NCBI GenBank assembly: GCA_032718475.1
Contig: JAUCBJ010006247.1
Span: 1 to 64,000 of the forward strand
Direction of reading: 5' to 3'
DNA: 64,000 nucleotides
From: Nemertoderma westbladi
Lineage: Eukaryota > Xenacoelomorpha > Nemertodermatida > Nemertodermatidae
The notes under the pieces were generated by a model, which was not told the origin of the DNA, did not search any database, and was given only the letters and a program-made list of their open reading frames with translations. Numbering within the stretch: position 1 is the stretch's first letter; every line of letters starts with the position of its first letter. Positions 34,380 through 45,730 of this stretch are shown here, piece by piece. The position numbers and the translations under genes are program-made.

Positions 34380-34966
34380 AAAACACCCATAGCAAAAATT
34401 TTAGCATGGTTTTGTGCTTTCGTATTGCTAGATATATATTGACAGATATTCTCACATGTTAATAGATAGTTTTTGCGCGGAAGGTTCAAACTTCAAAGGC
34501 AATTATCTCGGATTGGTATTTTTTAATTTTCAAAATACATCTTCTCCGCCATTTTTCAACCAATTTGTAAGTTTTTGGTATCAATTGGAAGCTACTGTAG
34601 TAGTACTAGTAATAAAAATAAAATATAATAGCAATAATAAAATACGAGCAGTTTTTTTTAGTTTTGCAACTGTTCATCTGTTATATCATTTTTTAAAAAA
34701 CAATCCTTTTTAACGCTATTTTCCTTGAAAAGTATGAAACAAAAATTATGTTCGAATTTTTTCACGTAATCGGCCATGCTGATTACAAAAATACAGCTTA
34801 CAACTTCTGAAAATAAAGCATAAGAATAAGCATTTTAAATGAACAATAATGTAAATTGTATCAAAATGTATCTTACACTTTTTTTCTACTTATTCGCTTT
34901 TTGGTGCAGTATGCAATTCAAAATGTTGACTTCCAAGCCCCCTGTACCCCCCCCCCCCCCCCCCCC
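34380..34966. other. Spacer ending in a C20 run
   Basis: A/T-rich with no supportable gene. It ends GTAC followed by about 20 C and TTAA. This resembles the right end of the neighbouring TTAA element family, so a second copy may abut here, sharing the TTAA. Confidence 0.4.
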
Positions 34967-34970
34967 TTAA

Positions 34971-36417
34971 GGGGGGGAGTATGTAATTGACCATAAATAT
35001 TTGAAATGTGAAGTCTATATCAATTAAAAGTTTAATTATCAACAAATTTTAACAGGATGAGTAGAAAGGGTCATAATTTTCAAAAAAAAAAATTTTTTTA
35101 ATTTCAAAATTTTTCATGAAAATTTCATGAAAATTACAAAAAGTAAATAAAGTGCTAAAACATTTTAAACAAATACCAGAATTTGTAAAAATTTCACATA
35201 GACAGTCAGTGTAATGCTCTAAACAAGTTGTACAGACATAATTTTGGTATCTGTTCGGGAAGTTCAAAAAGCACCAAAATGCACAATTTTAGCAACAAAA
35301 AAATTGAAAATGTGCAGAAATAGGTAATAATTTGGCGAAATATTTGAAAATAACGAGTTTTAATTTAGGTTTCAAAATTCTGTTTGTACCAATTGTTAAG
35401 TATATGATATGGATTGATTGTGCAAAAAATCAGATCAGTGGCCTCATTTCTTATGAAGTTATAGCGTTTTCCATTTGAAAATTATTGTTTTGAGAAAAAT
35501 GGGTTTAAAGTTTATAAACATATTTCTAACACTAACGCATTTTTCTCTTGTCAGTCAAAATATTTAAAAGCTCACCAACTAGATAAGATTTTCGCAAGGG
35601 AGGTTTTCAAAGTCACTGATTTCATTTCTGAGGTCACTTTAAATGTATGACTGAGCCTAATCTGTCCGTATGTCAGTCTGTCTGTCTGTCGGTCGTGTTG
35701 TCTGTCCAAGGGTTTGTCTGTTAATATATAAGGACATACAATAATAATAATACAAAGCTTCCCAAAGTAGCTAAAATATTTCCTACGGGGGTTTTCCTGG
35801 TCGCTGATTTCATTTCCGATGCCTATTTTCACTTTTAATGAAATGTATTCTGTCTGCACGTTTGTCTGTCGGTCTGTCTGTCTGTCTTGACAGACAGGTT
35901 GTCGGAACGACAAACAGACATAATAGAATTTGATAAAAGTGAAAACTGACATCAAAAATGAAATCAGCATCACGGAAAACCCCATAGCAAAATATTTGGC
36001 TAGGTGGTATGCTGTCCTTATATTTTGACAGACAGCTTGTCGGACAAGACAGACAGACAGACATACAGAGAAGACAGACAGACAGAAAAACAGACAGACA
36101 GATACTGTAGACAGACATAATAGTTTTCGATAAACGATAAACATTTAGCTAGGTGGTATGCTTTCTTTATATTTTGACAGACATACCATCAGATATACAA
36201 GGACCGACATACCGGTATACAAGGCACAAGGACCGACAGTCTACAGTACACATCTAAACAGAGTAAGGTTAACATTATCAATGATAACTTTTGAACAACA
36301 TTAGCTTATAAAAAACGGTTAAAAGTTTTGAAATCCTCATAAAAATCTGCTCTAGGGAGGATTGGAAATGAAAAATCGGTTTTTTTTCGGAATTACATAC
36401 CCCCCCCCCCCCCCCCC
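34971..36417. mobile_element. TTAA-flanked element with G-run termini
   Basis: TTAA at 34967-34970 and 36418-36421. The left end is G7 then AGTATGTAATT; the right end is AATTACATAC then a C17 run. Inverted G-run plus GTATGTAATT termini and TTAA flanks suggest a piggyBac-like non-autonomous element. It carries the TGTCTGTC-rich inverted repeats at 35.57-36.25 kb. No transposase is present. Confidence 0.65.
35572..36250. repeat. Four repeat copies in two orientations, GACA-rich palindrome
   Basis: Two minus-oriented copies (about 35575-35700 and 35765-35880) and two plus-oriented copies (about 35930-36070 and 36120-36250) share AAATATTTGGCTAGGTGG and a TTTTGACAGACAG tail. The inner pair is a clear inverted repeat centred near 35890. 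Related pieces occur at 16112-16288. Frames of Cys/Leu/Ser-rich sequence across it come from (TGTC)n. Confidence 0.65.
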
Positions 36418-36494
36418 TTAATGACACTGGACTTAAATCACTGACGTTAGACTCGCTGTAGTCCTTATACTTAATTGAATTAATATTTTTCCAG

Positions 36495-36526
36495 ATGCCA
36501 GAGGTGCCTGAAAGGAGAGAAATACA
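36495..36526 (+). other. Candidate 32-nt microexon
   Basis: ATATTTTTCCAG|ATGCCAGAGG at the left and AATACA|GTAAGTAT at the right are strong acceptor and donor matches 32 nt apart. It would start with ATG (MPEVPERREI). No neighbouring exon was identified, so this could be chance. Confidence 0.25.
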
Positions 36527-36554
36527 GTAAGTATCGCCTCAATCAGCCACAGTA

Positions 36555-37085
36555 TCAAGGAAACGATGGAAGGTTTTCACTTTGAGACTTTTCGCTCTAT
36601 CGGGAGGCTAGAGAACTGCAGATGAATCACCTGCCTCAAAAAGACGCTACATGTAGTGTGATAGGCCTACATATATTTTATGATTCAGCTTAAACATTAA
36701 GATCAAGGAAATGGAAGAGGTTATCACTTCCATAAATTTCGCCCTCTGGTGACAGACTTGAGTAGTGCAGACCGATTACCGACCCCACAAAGGCACAGGA
36801 TGTGTTCTAGCATATATCTGACAAGTTTCAGCTTGAACGGATCATAAATAACGGAAATGGATAACGATTTCATTTTCAGACATTTCGCCCCTTGCGGCAG
36901 ACTAGAGAACTACGGACGAGTTAGCCCCCTTTCAATGACACAGCTAATGGTCTAGTACAAATTTCATATTAAACGGATTAAAAGCAAAGCCAACGAAATG
37001 GGATGACATTTAATGTTAATACACATGTCTGCATGTATTCCTCTAGCGGGAGACTGTTGAACTGATGGTGTCTGAGAATTAGCTC
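36555..37085. repeat. Diverged ~143-bp tandem repeat, about four units
   Basis: Units start near AAGGAAACGATGG (36557), AAGGAAATGGAAG (36707), ACGGAAATGGATA (36851) and CAACGAAATGGGA (36990). Each has TTTCGC plus a CCTCTGGTGACAGAC-like segment, then GAGAACT-GCAGA, then a CAGCTTNAACGGAT segment. Units are clearly diverged, so the array is old. Confidence 0.7.
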
Positions 37086-37611
37086 TTAATTGGCAAATTA
37101 TAAATTATAGTTTGTACATAGGCGAGTCGCTGATCGCAACTACTTGAGTTTATGACTTTCCATTAGATCATTAGAAGTACTTTGTACAGTATATGATTAA
37201 TAGGCCTACATTAATACAGTATATTGTATGATAAGTTAACAATCAGATTCATCTCTCATTCTCAGTATATAATAATAATAACTATAAACTTTCAAGGCGT
37301 ACTATAAATAAAGACGATGATGTGCTATGTAACTGGTTGCGTGGTCACCGACACTGAGGGCCAGTATAGCTACAGTAGCTATCATGTATACAGTAGAATA
37401 TAATATAGTATCGATACAACGCGGCCAATGCACAGTACACTTGGGATAGCTAAGATAGCTTCTCCTCTAGCGTGTGCCGTGTGCTAAGGAAGTTATATAA
37501 ATGAGTTCTAAGTTCACCTAAGATCGAAATTCGCTTTGCTTTCAACGTGGGTTCGCTTCGGGCTTCGCGACTAGCATGATGATTACCAAAGGGCAAAGGC
37601 TTTTAATACCA
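37086..37611. other. Intergenic sequence
   Basis: No supportable gene. One diverged unit of the next array (TTCTAAGTTCACCTAAGATC) occurs at about 37504. Confidence 0.5.
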
Positions 37612-38085
37612 TAAAGTAGGATGTAAGTTCACCTAGGATCTAAGTTCGCCCAGATAGGATCTAAGTTCACCTAGTTACAGTAGGATCTAAGTTCACCTAG
37701 TTACAGTAGGATCTAAGTTCACCTAGTTACAGTAGGATCTAAGTTCACCTAGTTACAGTAGGATCTAAGTTCACCTAGTTAGGATCTAAGTTCACCTAGT
37801 TAGGATCTAAGTTCACCTAGTTAGGATCTAAGTTCACCCAGGATATTATCTAAGTTCACATAGTTACAGTAGGATCTAAGTTCACCTAGTTAGGATCTAA
37901 GTTGACCCAGATAGGATCTAAGTTCACCTAGTTACAGTGTAGGATCTAAGTTCACCTAGTTACAGTAGGATATAAGTTCACCCAGATAGGATCTAAGTTC
38001 ACATAGTTATAGTAAGATCTAAGTTCCCCCAGTTAGGATCTATGTTGGCATATACTGTAGGACCTAAGTTCGCAAAGATCTAACT
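37612..38085. repeat. Minisatellite array 5, 21/26-bp units
   Basis: Units of GGATCTAAGTTCACCTAG plus TTA (21 bp) or TTACAGTA (26 bp), about 19 units, with edge units degenerate (for example TCTAAGTTCGCCCAGATA). The difference of 5 bp comes from presence or absence of CAGTA. Confidence 0.92.
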
Positions 38086-38439
38086 CCATCAAAGTCAGGC
38101 CCTGCAGGATTTAAGTTCGTTTTACCATCAGCAATGATCAGGTACAGTTTGTTACAGTACAGAGTTATACAGTTACAGAGTTATACAGTATATTATTATA
38201 CATGTCTGCCTGTCTGCAGGTATACAAGTATGTCAGTAACAGTATGTAGCATGTAGTTTAGTACATAGTACCGGCGCTTCCTAACCCCAGACAGCCAGAA
38301 CCCAGTAACCTCTTCACCTGCTATCGCTATCACTGTATCAGCACAGCGTCACAGATTGAAGAGGTTGATAATAATCTCAGTGATAATTGTAGGCCTATCT
38401 GCCTATTCCAGTAATCAAATGTACAGATTACTGATGTAG

Positions 38440-38774
38440 TCCAGTCGAGGCGACTGCTGTAACGCAACCTAACAGCCTAACGACTGGCGGATTGGAAAAC
38501 TGGAACTGAGGAAGGAACAGATTACGGCATTGACCGAGCGCGAGCACGGAACGCGGGAACGGGATAGGCCTATCAGAAGTAAGGTGAAACCGAGACGAGC
38601 TGACGAGGAGATCACCCGGGTCTCGACCTCAGATCTCCTCTTCGACTCGACACTGTATGACTGTGCCATTCAGCCATTTTCATTTTCCTGGCAGAGCGAC
38701 AGAGGAGGGAGGATATACCAGCAGAGCAGTAGCGGTAATCTACGAAGATATTGTGGACTTGTGGAGCGAGGCAG
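38440..38774 (+). other. Candidate CpG-rich first exon with splice donor
   Basis: A local rise in CpG and G+C (many CG dinucleotides at 38530-38640) in otherwise A/T-rich DNA, ending GCGAGGCAG|GTAAGAG, a strong donor, at 38774/38775. A frame from an alternative start codon spans it without family similarity, so it is better read as a 5' UTR exon and promoter of a plus-strand gene whose coding exons I did not find. Confidence 0.3.
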
Positions 38775-39000
38775 GTAAGAGTAAGAGTTAGGAGACTGGT
38801 TCTGGTTATGTAACGAATAGCGCGACCAATTTTAATTTTAATAGTTTAAACTGTTAGCAGGGAAGCCGGATAGAAGTAGACCGGAAAAATAATAATACTA
38901 GGCCTATAAGAATAATACTGTAATATCCATATCTCGGCATGTTGTGTAGCTTGAAGTTGGATACCTACCTATACCAGTTGCCATTATAGGTACTGCTATA

Positions 39001-39552
39001 CCAGGCTGCAAACCACCACTGAACCGCGCACAACGCCTGCGCACAATTTTTCACCCGCGCAATATTGGACAATGCGCATGCACCGAAAAAAAACGCGAAC
39101 ACCACATTTTAACAAAAAAAAACGAAAAACATATACGAGCGAAACGAGCAAAATTTTTTCATTAACAATGCAAAATGAAAAAGATACGCGAGTAAAACTC
39201 AAAGTGAGCGAAATTTACGCGAGTAAAACTCAAAGTGAGCGAAATTTCTAAATTTAGACATTTGGGCAATCTGACAATGCAAAATGCAAAGAAACGCGAG
39301 CGTACGGTAGCGAGCGAAATTTTTTGTGGCGAATTATTTTTCTCACTTTGCATGCATGAAAAACTTTTTTACACCTCATCTGCCTGTCCGCGCACTTTAT
39401 GACTTTTGATATTTTGCACAGATTACTGCGCACTTTTGTTGTCTTTCACATAATTTCGCGCACTTTTATTTCAATTCCGCGCGCTTTTACCGCGCACTAT
39501 TTCAAATACGCGCACAACGAGTTGCGATTTTTGCACTTCATTTGCAGCCTGG
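39001..39552. mobile_element. hAT-like MITE with perfect 8-bp TSD
   Basis: Termini CCAGGCTGCAAA and TTTGCAGCCTGG are exact inverted repeats of 12 bp, flanked by CTGCTATA at 38993-39000 and 39553-39560. An 8-bp duplication with CAGG-type ends is the known hAT signature. The 552-bp interior is rich in CGCGCAC motifs and has a short tandem duplication (AAAACTCAAAGTGAGCG at 39195 and 39227). No transposase. Confidence 0.85.
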
Positions 39553-39560
39553 CTGCTATA

Positions 39561-42500
39561 ACTGTAGCCAAAGCTAACAGGTAACAAGTAATATCAAGTA
39601 ACACCAATATGTTGTGATACAACAGTGTGGTTTGGTTTTTTACACAACGAACTTAGCACTTTTGCAACACGTATCATCGGTATGCTTGTTGTTTCATTTC
39701 AAAATAATCCAATCCAATCAGTCAGTTTACATTATTACTTCGTTGTTGAATTTCCATCTAGGCCTATAATATTTTCTGTTCCCATCTAAAGTTATAATGA
39801 TAAGAACTTGGAATAAAGTTATTCACAATGTTTTAATCTTCGTATGTTAGTTTGTTTTCCTCGGATAAGCATACACAATGTAAATTGTTACTTTATACAT
39901 CCCCCCAATTATGTAAATAGTAAATGGTTATAATTATTCGTATAACATTGGTTATGTTATTTCAGACGTAAACACGCGATTATTATCTGACTTGGGAACT
40001 ACCGCTGCAAAAATTCCACGATAATTTAGGATTTCCGATCTCTTGAGGTCAGTATATTGGAAATATAGTGGGGGAACCATTAATGAATCCCAAACCTTCC
40101 TGAATAATCTATTTAATTATCCTAGCTAGGTTACAATAGGTGCTTAATTCAGTGAGCGGTCCAGGTTAATAGCGCTGCACTACAATCAGAACGTTAGGAG
40201 AACTAAGAATATTGGGTTTACATAGTCGGTGCTGATTAAGGAATGCCAAGTGGGACGGTTGGGGGCCGAGCCTTGTAAAGTTAGTGCGAGCCTTATGGTA
40301 CGTAAAGTAGTTGACTAGGTCTGGTGTTGGTGGGTTCGAGTTGGCGTGTGAGGTGAGTCTGTCTGTTTAAATATTTAACATACTTCATATGTCAGTTATT
40401 TTCAAGTTAAGTCGTGACTTGAATAAGGTAATGTTTGATTTGATCAAGTTGAGTTATTAAGGTAAGTAAGTATGTTTTGTTGCACCATTTATTGAAGCGA
40501 CTAAGACTGTTACTCTATTTATATGGTATTATTTCAAATGATGGGTTGGTCATCAACAAATAATAAACATTTTGCAAGGATGTATGGTACTTTGTGTTAC
40601 GGTACTAGGGTACTTTCCGTTTGTGTTAATTGAGTAATTAATTTTGGTAATTTTGAGTGTGTTAATTGAGGAATATAATTGAGGTAATTGATGTTTTTTT
40701 TATATCAATTTAATCCACGCTTATGATTTAGTCTGCATACTGCTAACACCCACCCTCCATCATTCTTTATAGCCTCCATAGTAAAGTAAATAAATTGGTG
40801 TTAACATGTTATTGCAATGTTATTTCAAGAAGAAAATAGTTTGCTAAATTATGATTCTTGTCCAGTCCATTACATTAATGTGGAATGTCTCACCTCACGT
40901 GGGGTCGAACCAGCGATGTGCGGTAGGTATGATGTTTCGTAGTAGTAATGTAATAGTTAGTACTTTACTTTTTTTTAGAAAAAAGTTAGTAAAGTTTTCG
41001 GTGAACCGAAACACGAATCACTGGAACTCAATCCGTATCTCTCTTGGCTGTTTCCTGTAAAGGCAGGTAGTGCGCTATTCTAACTCATACCCGGTAATCT
41101 CTCTTTACTCCCCAGCAGCCGTAGCCAGGTCCCCATTGTATTGACAGGGTTTGTGGGTGACTGACTGGGTGGGAATGGCCAGTGGGCACTAACTTATAAA
41201 GTGTCTTGCTTAGGGAGATAATAGTGCGAAATGTAAGCAGCCTTTAGTCAGACTGGAAACCGCGCCGGCAGTCAATATTGCGATAGCAGTCAGCGTTTCT
41301 GAGAAAATGTTTGGTAACTTCAATCGACCAATATTTTCCGATTGTCTCTCCGGTTAAATAGAATATCCTAAGTTTCGTAAGTGTTTGTTACTAATAGCTA
41401 TTGTTTATGGGTTACCTGCATCACGATTGTACGTAATGGTTCTTATACTTCTCGCTCCTAGTCTAGACTGACACTTACCAATCGCTCTTAGGATTGCAGG
41501 TTGGAGATGATTGACAGCTAACACACGGCCAGCTGGGGTTGGCCGTTTCAGTGTTGAACTAACATGTTAAAAGGTGGCAAGTAGGCGATAGTTGCATGGG
41601 ATAGTCTTTCCTGGGTAATTGATACTGACACCTGCTCAATTTGTTTGGTGTTTAACATAGCTTAAGTTATTCCGGCAACCCATGGGGAATTTTAGTTTAA
41701 AGGCTTATCTAAGATTTTGGCAGGTGCAGCAAAGCAGCAAATCTTTTGAAGCTTCCTAATTCTCTAGTGGAAGGGGTCACTGGTGTTTTGTTTATTCTCC
41801 AGTAGGCTTCTTGCTGATAAGCTAATTTGATTTGTCAATATAATTTATCTCTTTAATATAAATCTGGTTGTTTTGCTTGTATTGATTGTTTAATACCCAG
41901 ACAGAGTGAGACAGTTACCCTTCCTTTAACTTTCCTGTCATTTGGACTGAAAAATGTATTATTTTATTTAATATTGAATATTTTATGAAGAGTAGGAATT
42001 AATAAATCTGTACAATTTGTGACTTTGTCCGTAATATAGCTAAGTAATATAATTTAATTTCTATAATTTTAATTAATTTTATAATTTTTTTCTATAATTT
42101 TACAAATATAATTTTTTTGGGTTATTCTTCTGTGTATTTGTAATGTATTTATTAGTTAGTTTAATTAGTTAGTGTACATTAATCAACCACACTACTCTGT
42201 AAAACCATTATAACTAGAATAATATTTAATTTAATTGGAGGTTAGTATTACAAAATTATAATTTGTGTTCAAATTATCTCCTTTTTCAAAGAAAAGACAG
42301 TGTCATTAATTCTGCAAGAAGGGATTCCACAAGTTATATATTTAATATTTATTATTAAAACATCTGTGACATTCACAATCTGCATAAGGAATTGAAGGCT
42401 CATTCCGAAGTAAATAGGCTTTAAAATTCAAATTTACAAGCACGAATCAGGCAATATAGATAATATTGAGACCTATACATAATTACCTAACCTAATGATT

Positions 42501-42609
42501 CAGTTTGTGGACAATAATTGACGTCTCACCAAAATTTAAAAATGAACAAAAAAAACAAATTAATCAAGAAGTTTAAATTATGGTATTTGTAGTTGGGTCG
42601 TATTCAAAA
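39561..42609. other. Long intergenic stretch, no gene recognised
   Basis: Mixed A/T-rich sequence. At about 41170-41260 a segment with AAAGTGTCTTGCTTAGGG resembles a dispersed repeat type common in marine animals. A B-box-like GGTTCGACCCC occurs on the minus strand near 40895. A donor-like GAG|GTGAGT lies near 40352. None supports a gene call. Confidence 0.45.
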
Positions 42610-42877
42610 TAAAGTAAAGTTTTCTTGGTTGGTTTGGCCAGGGATTACGCACAAAAAGTCTAATGACTTCCCCGTCCATTTATTTCCAGAACTAATATAC
42701 TCCCCAGAGGAAATTGTTACTCATTTAGCCACCATTTAAGGATGCAAGGTAGAGATGCGCCCTTTCTAGTCCCTTTAAAGCATTTGAAACTAAAACTACC
42801 CTGGTCCCAAGGCGGGGATCGAACCCTCAACCTCCAAGGATATTGGAATTCAATGTAACCACTACACCATGGTGGGA
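42610..42877 (-). mobile_element. tRNA-derived SINE, copy A
   Basis: On the minus strand it begins TCCCACCATGG, with an A-box TGGTGTAGTGGTTA and a B-box GGTTCGATCCC in tRNA-like spacing, followed by a body of about 180 bp and an ACTTTACTTT-type tail. It aligns along its length with copy B at 63307-63581 (shared TACTCCCCAGAGGAAA and TAAGGATGCAAGG on plus). The tRNA part is degenerate, so it is a pol III-type SINE and not a functional tRNA gene. Confidence 0.85.
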
Positions 42878-43117
42878 CTTAATTCGAGACTGTATCATAA
42901 GAAGGAGACAAGACAGAACGAAAATCAGTCGTTTGGAGCAATATTAACAGAACAAAAATAAGGAAAAAAATTTAGAACGAACGCAAGAAACTTAATATTA
43001 TTATACCAACTTTGGGGACCAACTTTTATTATAACTTTGGGGAGAATGTAAAATATGGGTATATTAATATAATCTTAAACAAAATTATTAATTAAATTAT
43101 ATAAATAAAATTATTAA

Positions 43118-44053
43118 GGGGGTGGGGGGGGGGGGGGGGGGGGTCATTTTTTTTCATCAGATTTTTATTAATGTGTTTCCCAATGTGAAACTTTATGGCG
43201 ATTCCGAATCCAAATCAGTTTTTTTCGATAAGTTGTTTCGTTCTCGAGTTATGGCAACTTTTATAATTTTCAACCAAATTTTGAAAAATTTTAATTTTGT
43301 TGCAGCACCACATTTGACACCAAAAAAGACCATCAAACACCCAGAAATTTCGAAATATTTTACCATTTTCGGAATCAGCACCGAAAATTAGAAGAAGATC
43401 ATTTTTGAAAAAAAATTTTTTTTTAACAATGTTCACTTTAGGTGCATGTTTGGTCAGTTGTAATCAGGAGGATATTCAAATGTAATTTTTCTCTCGTAGG
43501 CTTTTTGGCTTCCGATTTTCGTTCTATTTGCAGAATTATGTAGAGGAATATTCCGCGCAAAAATTTTGATGACAATAATTTTTAAATTTTGTTTAAAAAA
43601 AAGTTATGGCATTTTTCGTTTCAAAAATACCGAAAAATCGAAAAAAAATCAAAATTTCGCGATTTTTTACACAAAAAATGCCATACCCTTTTTTGACACA
43701 AAATTTATAATTCTGTCAACACAATTTTTGCGTGGAATATTCCTCTACATAATTCTGCAAACAGAACGAAAATCGGTTGAGTCGTTAAAAAGTTGATAAA
43801 TGAAGTGTCCCAAAAAAGCCAACTCGAGAAAAATGACATTTAAATTTCCCCCTGATTACAACCGACCAATCATGCTTAAAAATTTTCAAATTTTGGGTGA
43901 AAATTATAAAAGTTGCCATAACTCGAGAACAAAACAACTTTTCGAAAAACTGATTTCAGATTCAGAATCACCATAAAATATTACATCGGAAAACACATTT
44001 AAAAAAATCTGATGTAAAAAAAAGAATGGGGGTGAACCCCCCCCCCCCCCACC
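43118..44053. mobile_element. TTAA-flanked, almost fully palindromic element
   Basis: TTAA at 43114-43117 and 44054-44057, with termini of the form GGGGGTGGGGG. The left half (43118-43590) and the reverse complement of the right half (43690-44053) match almost throughout. Shared landmarks are TCTCGAGTTATGGCAAC, CAGAATTATGTAGAGG, and a TTATGGCATTTTT segment near the centre at about 43650. It would fold into a ~450-bp hairpin. No transposase. Confidence 0.8.
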
Positions 44054-44057
44054 TTAA

Positions 44058-45624
44058 ATTATTACCTAGAAAATAAACTGATATAAAAAATGAATGAATA
44101 TTGTAATCAGACAAATTTATAACAGGCAAAATTGACATTTCACTGACAGACACGACATCCTTCTGGCAAGTGAAGACTGTCATTTCACTTGATTACTTAT
44201 AAGACAAACTGCAGTCAGACGGGCTTCATGATTCTTATTTGATAGTCAATGTGACTCACTTTTTTTCTCCACACGCATTTCATCATTCGCAAACAAATGA
44301 TTTATGCTATCATTGCTATATATCTGAGCCCTGGGTATATTTTCAGATAACCTTTCAATGTTCAATCTATGCCAGTGATTTTTATATTGTGTTGGGTTTA
44401 CCACGTAAGTTTATCAACAGTAATTTAAACTCCGGTGAAAACACAGGAATGTAAAAGTTTGTTTAATCTCTTTGGATTGTAAGGCATCATCCACACTGTC
44501 TGCATCCCCATGTAATGGCATGTTTAGTTTATAATTTATATTAAGCCGTAATAAATTACGGGTCCCGGAAATGAGAACTCAGCGAAGACAGGTGCATCGA
44601 GATCGCATCACCTGGCGGTTCCTTCCTAATCAAAAGGACCTTGGCTAATCACCGCCAGTATTTTTTCTCATTATACCTGTATAATAATTATATAGTGTTT
44701 TCCTATACGATATAGAATGTTTAGGCTTGTCTTCGTATGCAACTTGTTGGTTGACATGTTATTTTTTCTGTCTTATTAACTTCTTGGTGAAGAATTTCCG
44801 ACAAATTATTGAATGATTTGAGTTCAACTATGTTTAACTTTGTTTCGGAGGCGTAGTTGGAAGTTCGGGGGGGTCAATGTTTTGCTGCCTGGTTGTAGAG
44901 AGTTGTATTACAAATTCTATTAAAATGTATTTTAAATTTGTTTTCGCGAGACCACCAACCTATTTTTCAAACCAATTTTTCCTGTCTTTGTTAATTTGCA
45001 TATCCGTAGCAACGATTAATGGCAATGGGTTCTCAAATATAAACATTCATTAAGCAGACAGAAAATATTGTGTGAGATTATTTTAAAACGTGTGTCATTT
45101 ACCTTGTAACTAATATAACACGTAACCCCTTACTAGTGAGATTGAATCAAACAGATATGGGGTAATAGCCGACAATGCGGTGGGGTGGTGGGTGGGCAAT
45201 TCCTGGCACAAAGCCAGGTTCGTCCCATTGTTATTGAATAGCGGCACGAGCTAGGTAGCATGCTTCTAGTGGCTGCTACTCAGCACACAGTAACTATAAC
45301 CAACCTCCCAGGTCGGAAAGGGTTAGTTCCTTGTATTTGCTTTAGGACACTTATCGCTCTAACGATCTATGTGTTCTATTTCTCATTTGCTAGGAATTAC
45401 ATGAAAAAAATGCGAAAGCTTGTTCTACCTACACCAAGCGTTATTCGCTATTACAGTGTAAATGGATGGATTGGGTATAATAATAAACACGTATGCAATG
45501 CATCCTTTAGTGGTAGGGAGAGGTCAATTTGTGAATTGGATAAATTGCTCATCAGCTATTTCCTAATAGTCGAATATGTTCATTGTGTCAAATACAATTC
45601 ACTTTATATACACAATTTGAGGAG
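44058..45624. other. Intergenic, no gene recognised
   Basis: Small frames without similarity. A patch at 44560-44660 has short inverted CAGGTG/CACCTG motifs. Nothing else is supportable. Confidence 0.45.
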
Positions 45625-45730
45625 ACTCACCCCCCACCACAGCCTGACACTTGAACTGACCCGCCTCCGCTTTGCAGGACATTACTTTCGCCGTGATAAC
45701 CAGCTAATCCCGTGCAAGATTCCCTTATAA
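45625..45730 (+). pseudogene. Relic of a LINE C-terminus (RTE-type motif)
   Basis: The frame ends ELTRLRFAGHYFRRDNQL before the stop. An R-LRFAGH-xRx motif near the C-terminus is characteristic of RTE-type and related LINE proteins. Sequence on either side shows no RT, so this is a short decayed piece. Assignment rests on one motif. Confidence 0.4.

Noticed and set aside
35572-36144. 190-codon Cys/Leu/Ser-rich frame resembling a membrane protein
   Set aside because: Derived from (TGTC)n-type inverted repeats in a transposable element.
38530-38778. 82-codon Arg-rich frame in the CpG-rich segment
   Set aside because: Starts at a non-ATG codon, crosses a strong splice donor, and has no recognisable similarity. 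Treated as a possible noncoding first exon.
42790-42877. tRNA gene candidate on the minus strand
   Set aside because: A- and B-boxes exist, but arm pairing is degenerate and the same head, body and tail recur at 63307-63581, so it is a SINE.
45260-45730. 156-codon frame as a host gene
   Set aside because: Only the last 30 or so codons resemble anything, a LINE C-terminal motif. The start is not an ATG with context.
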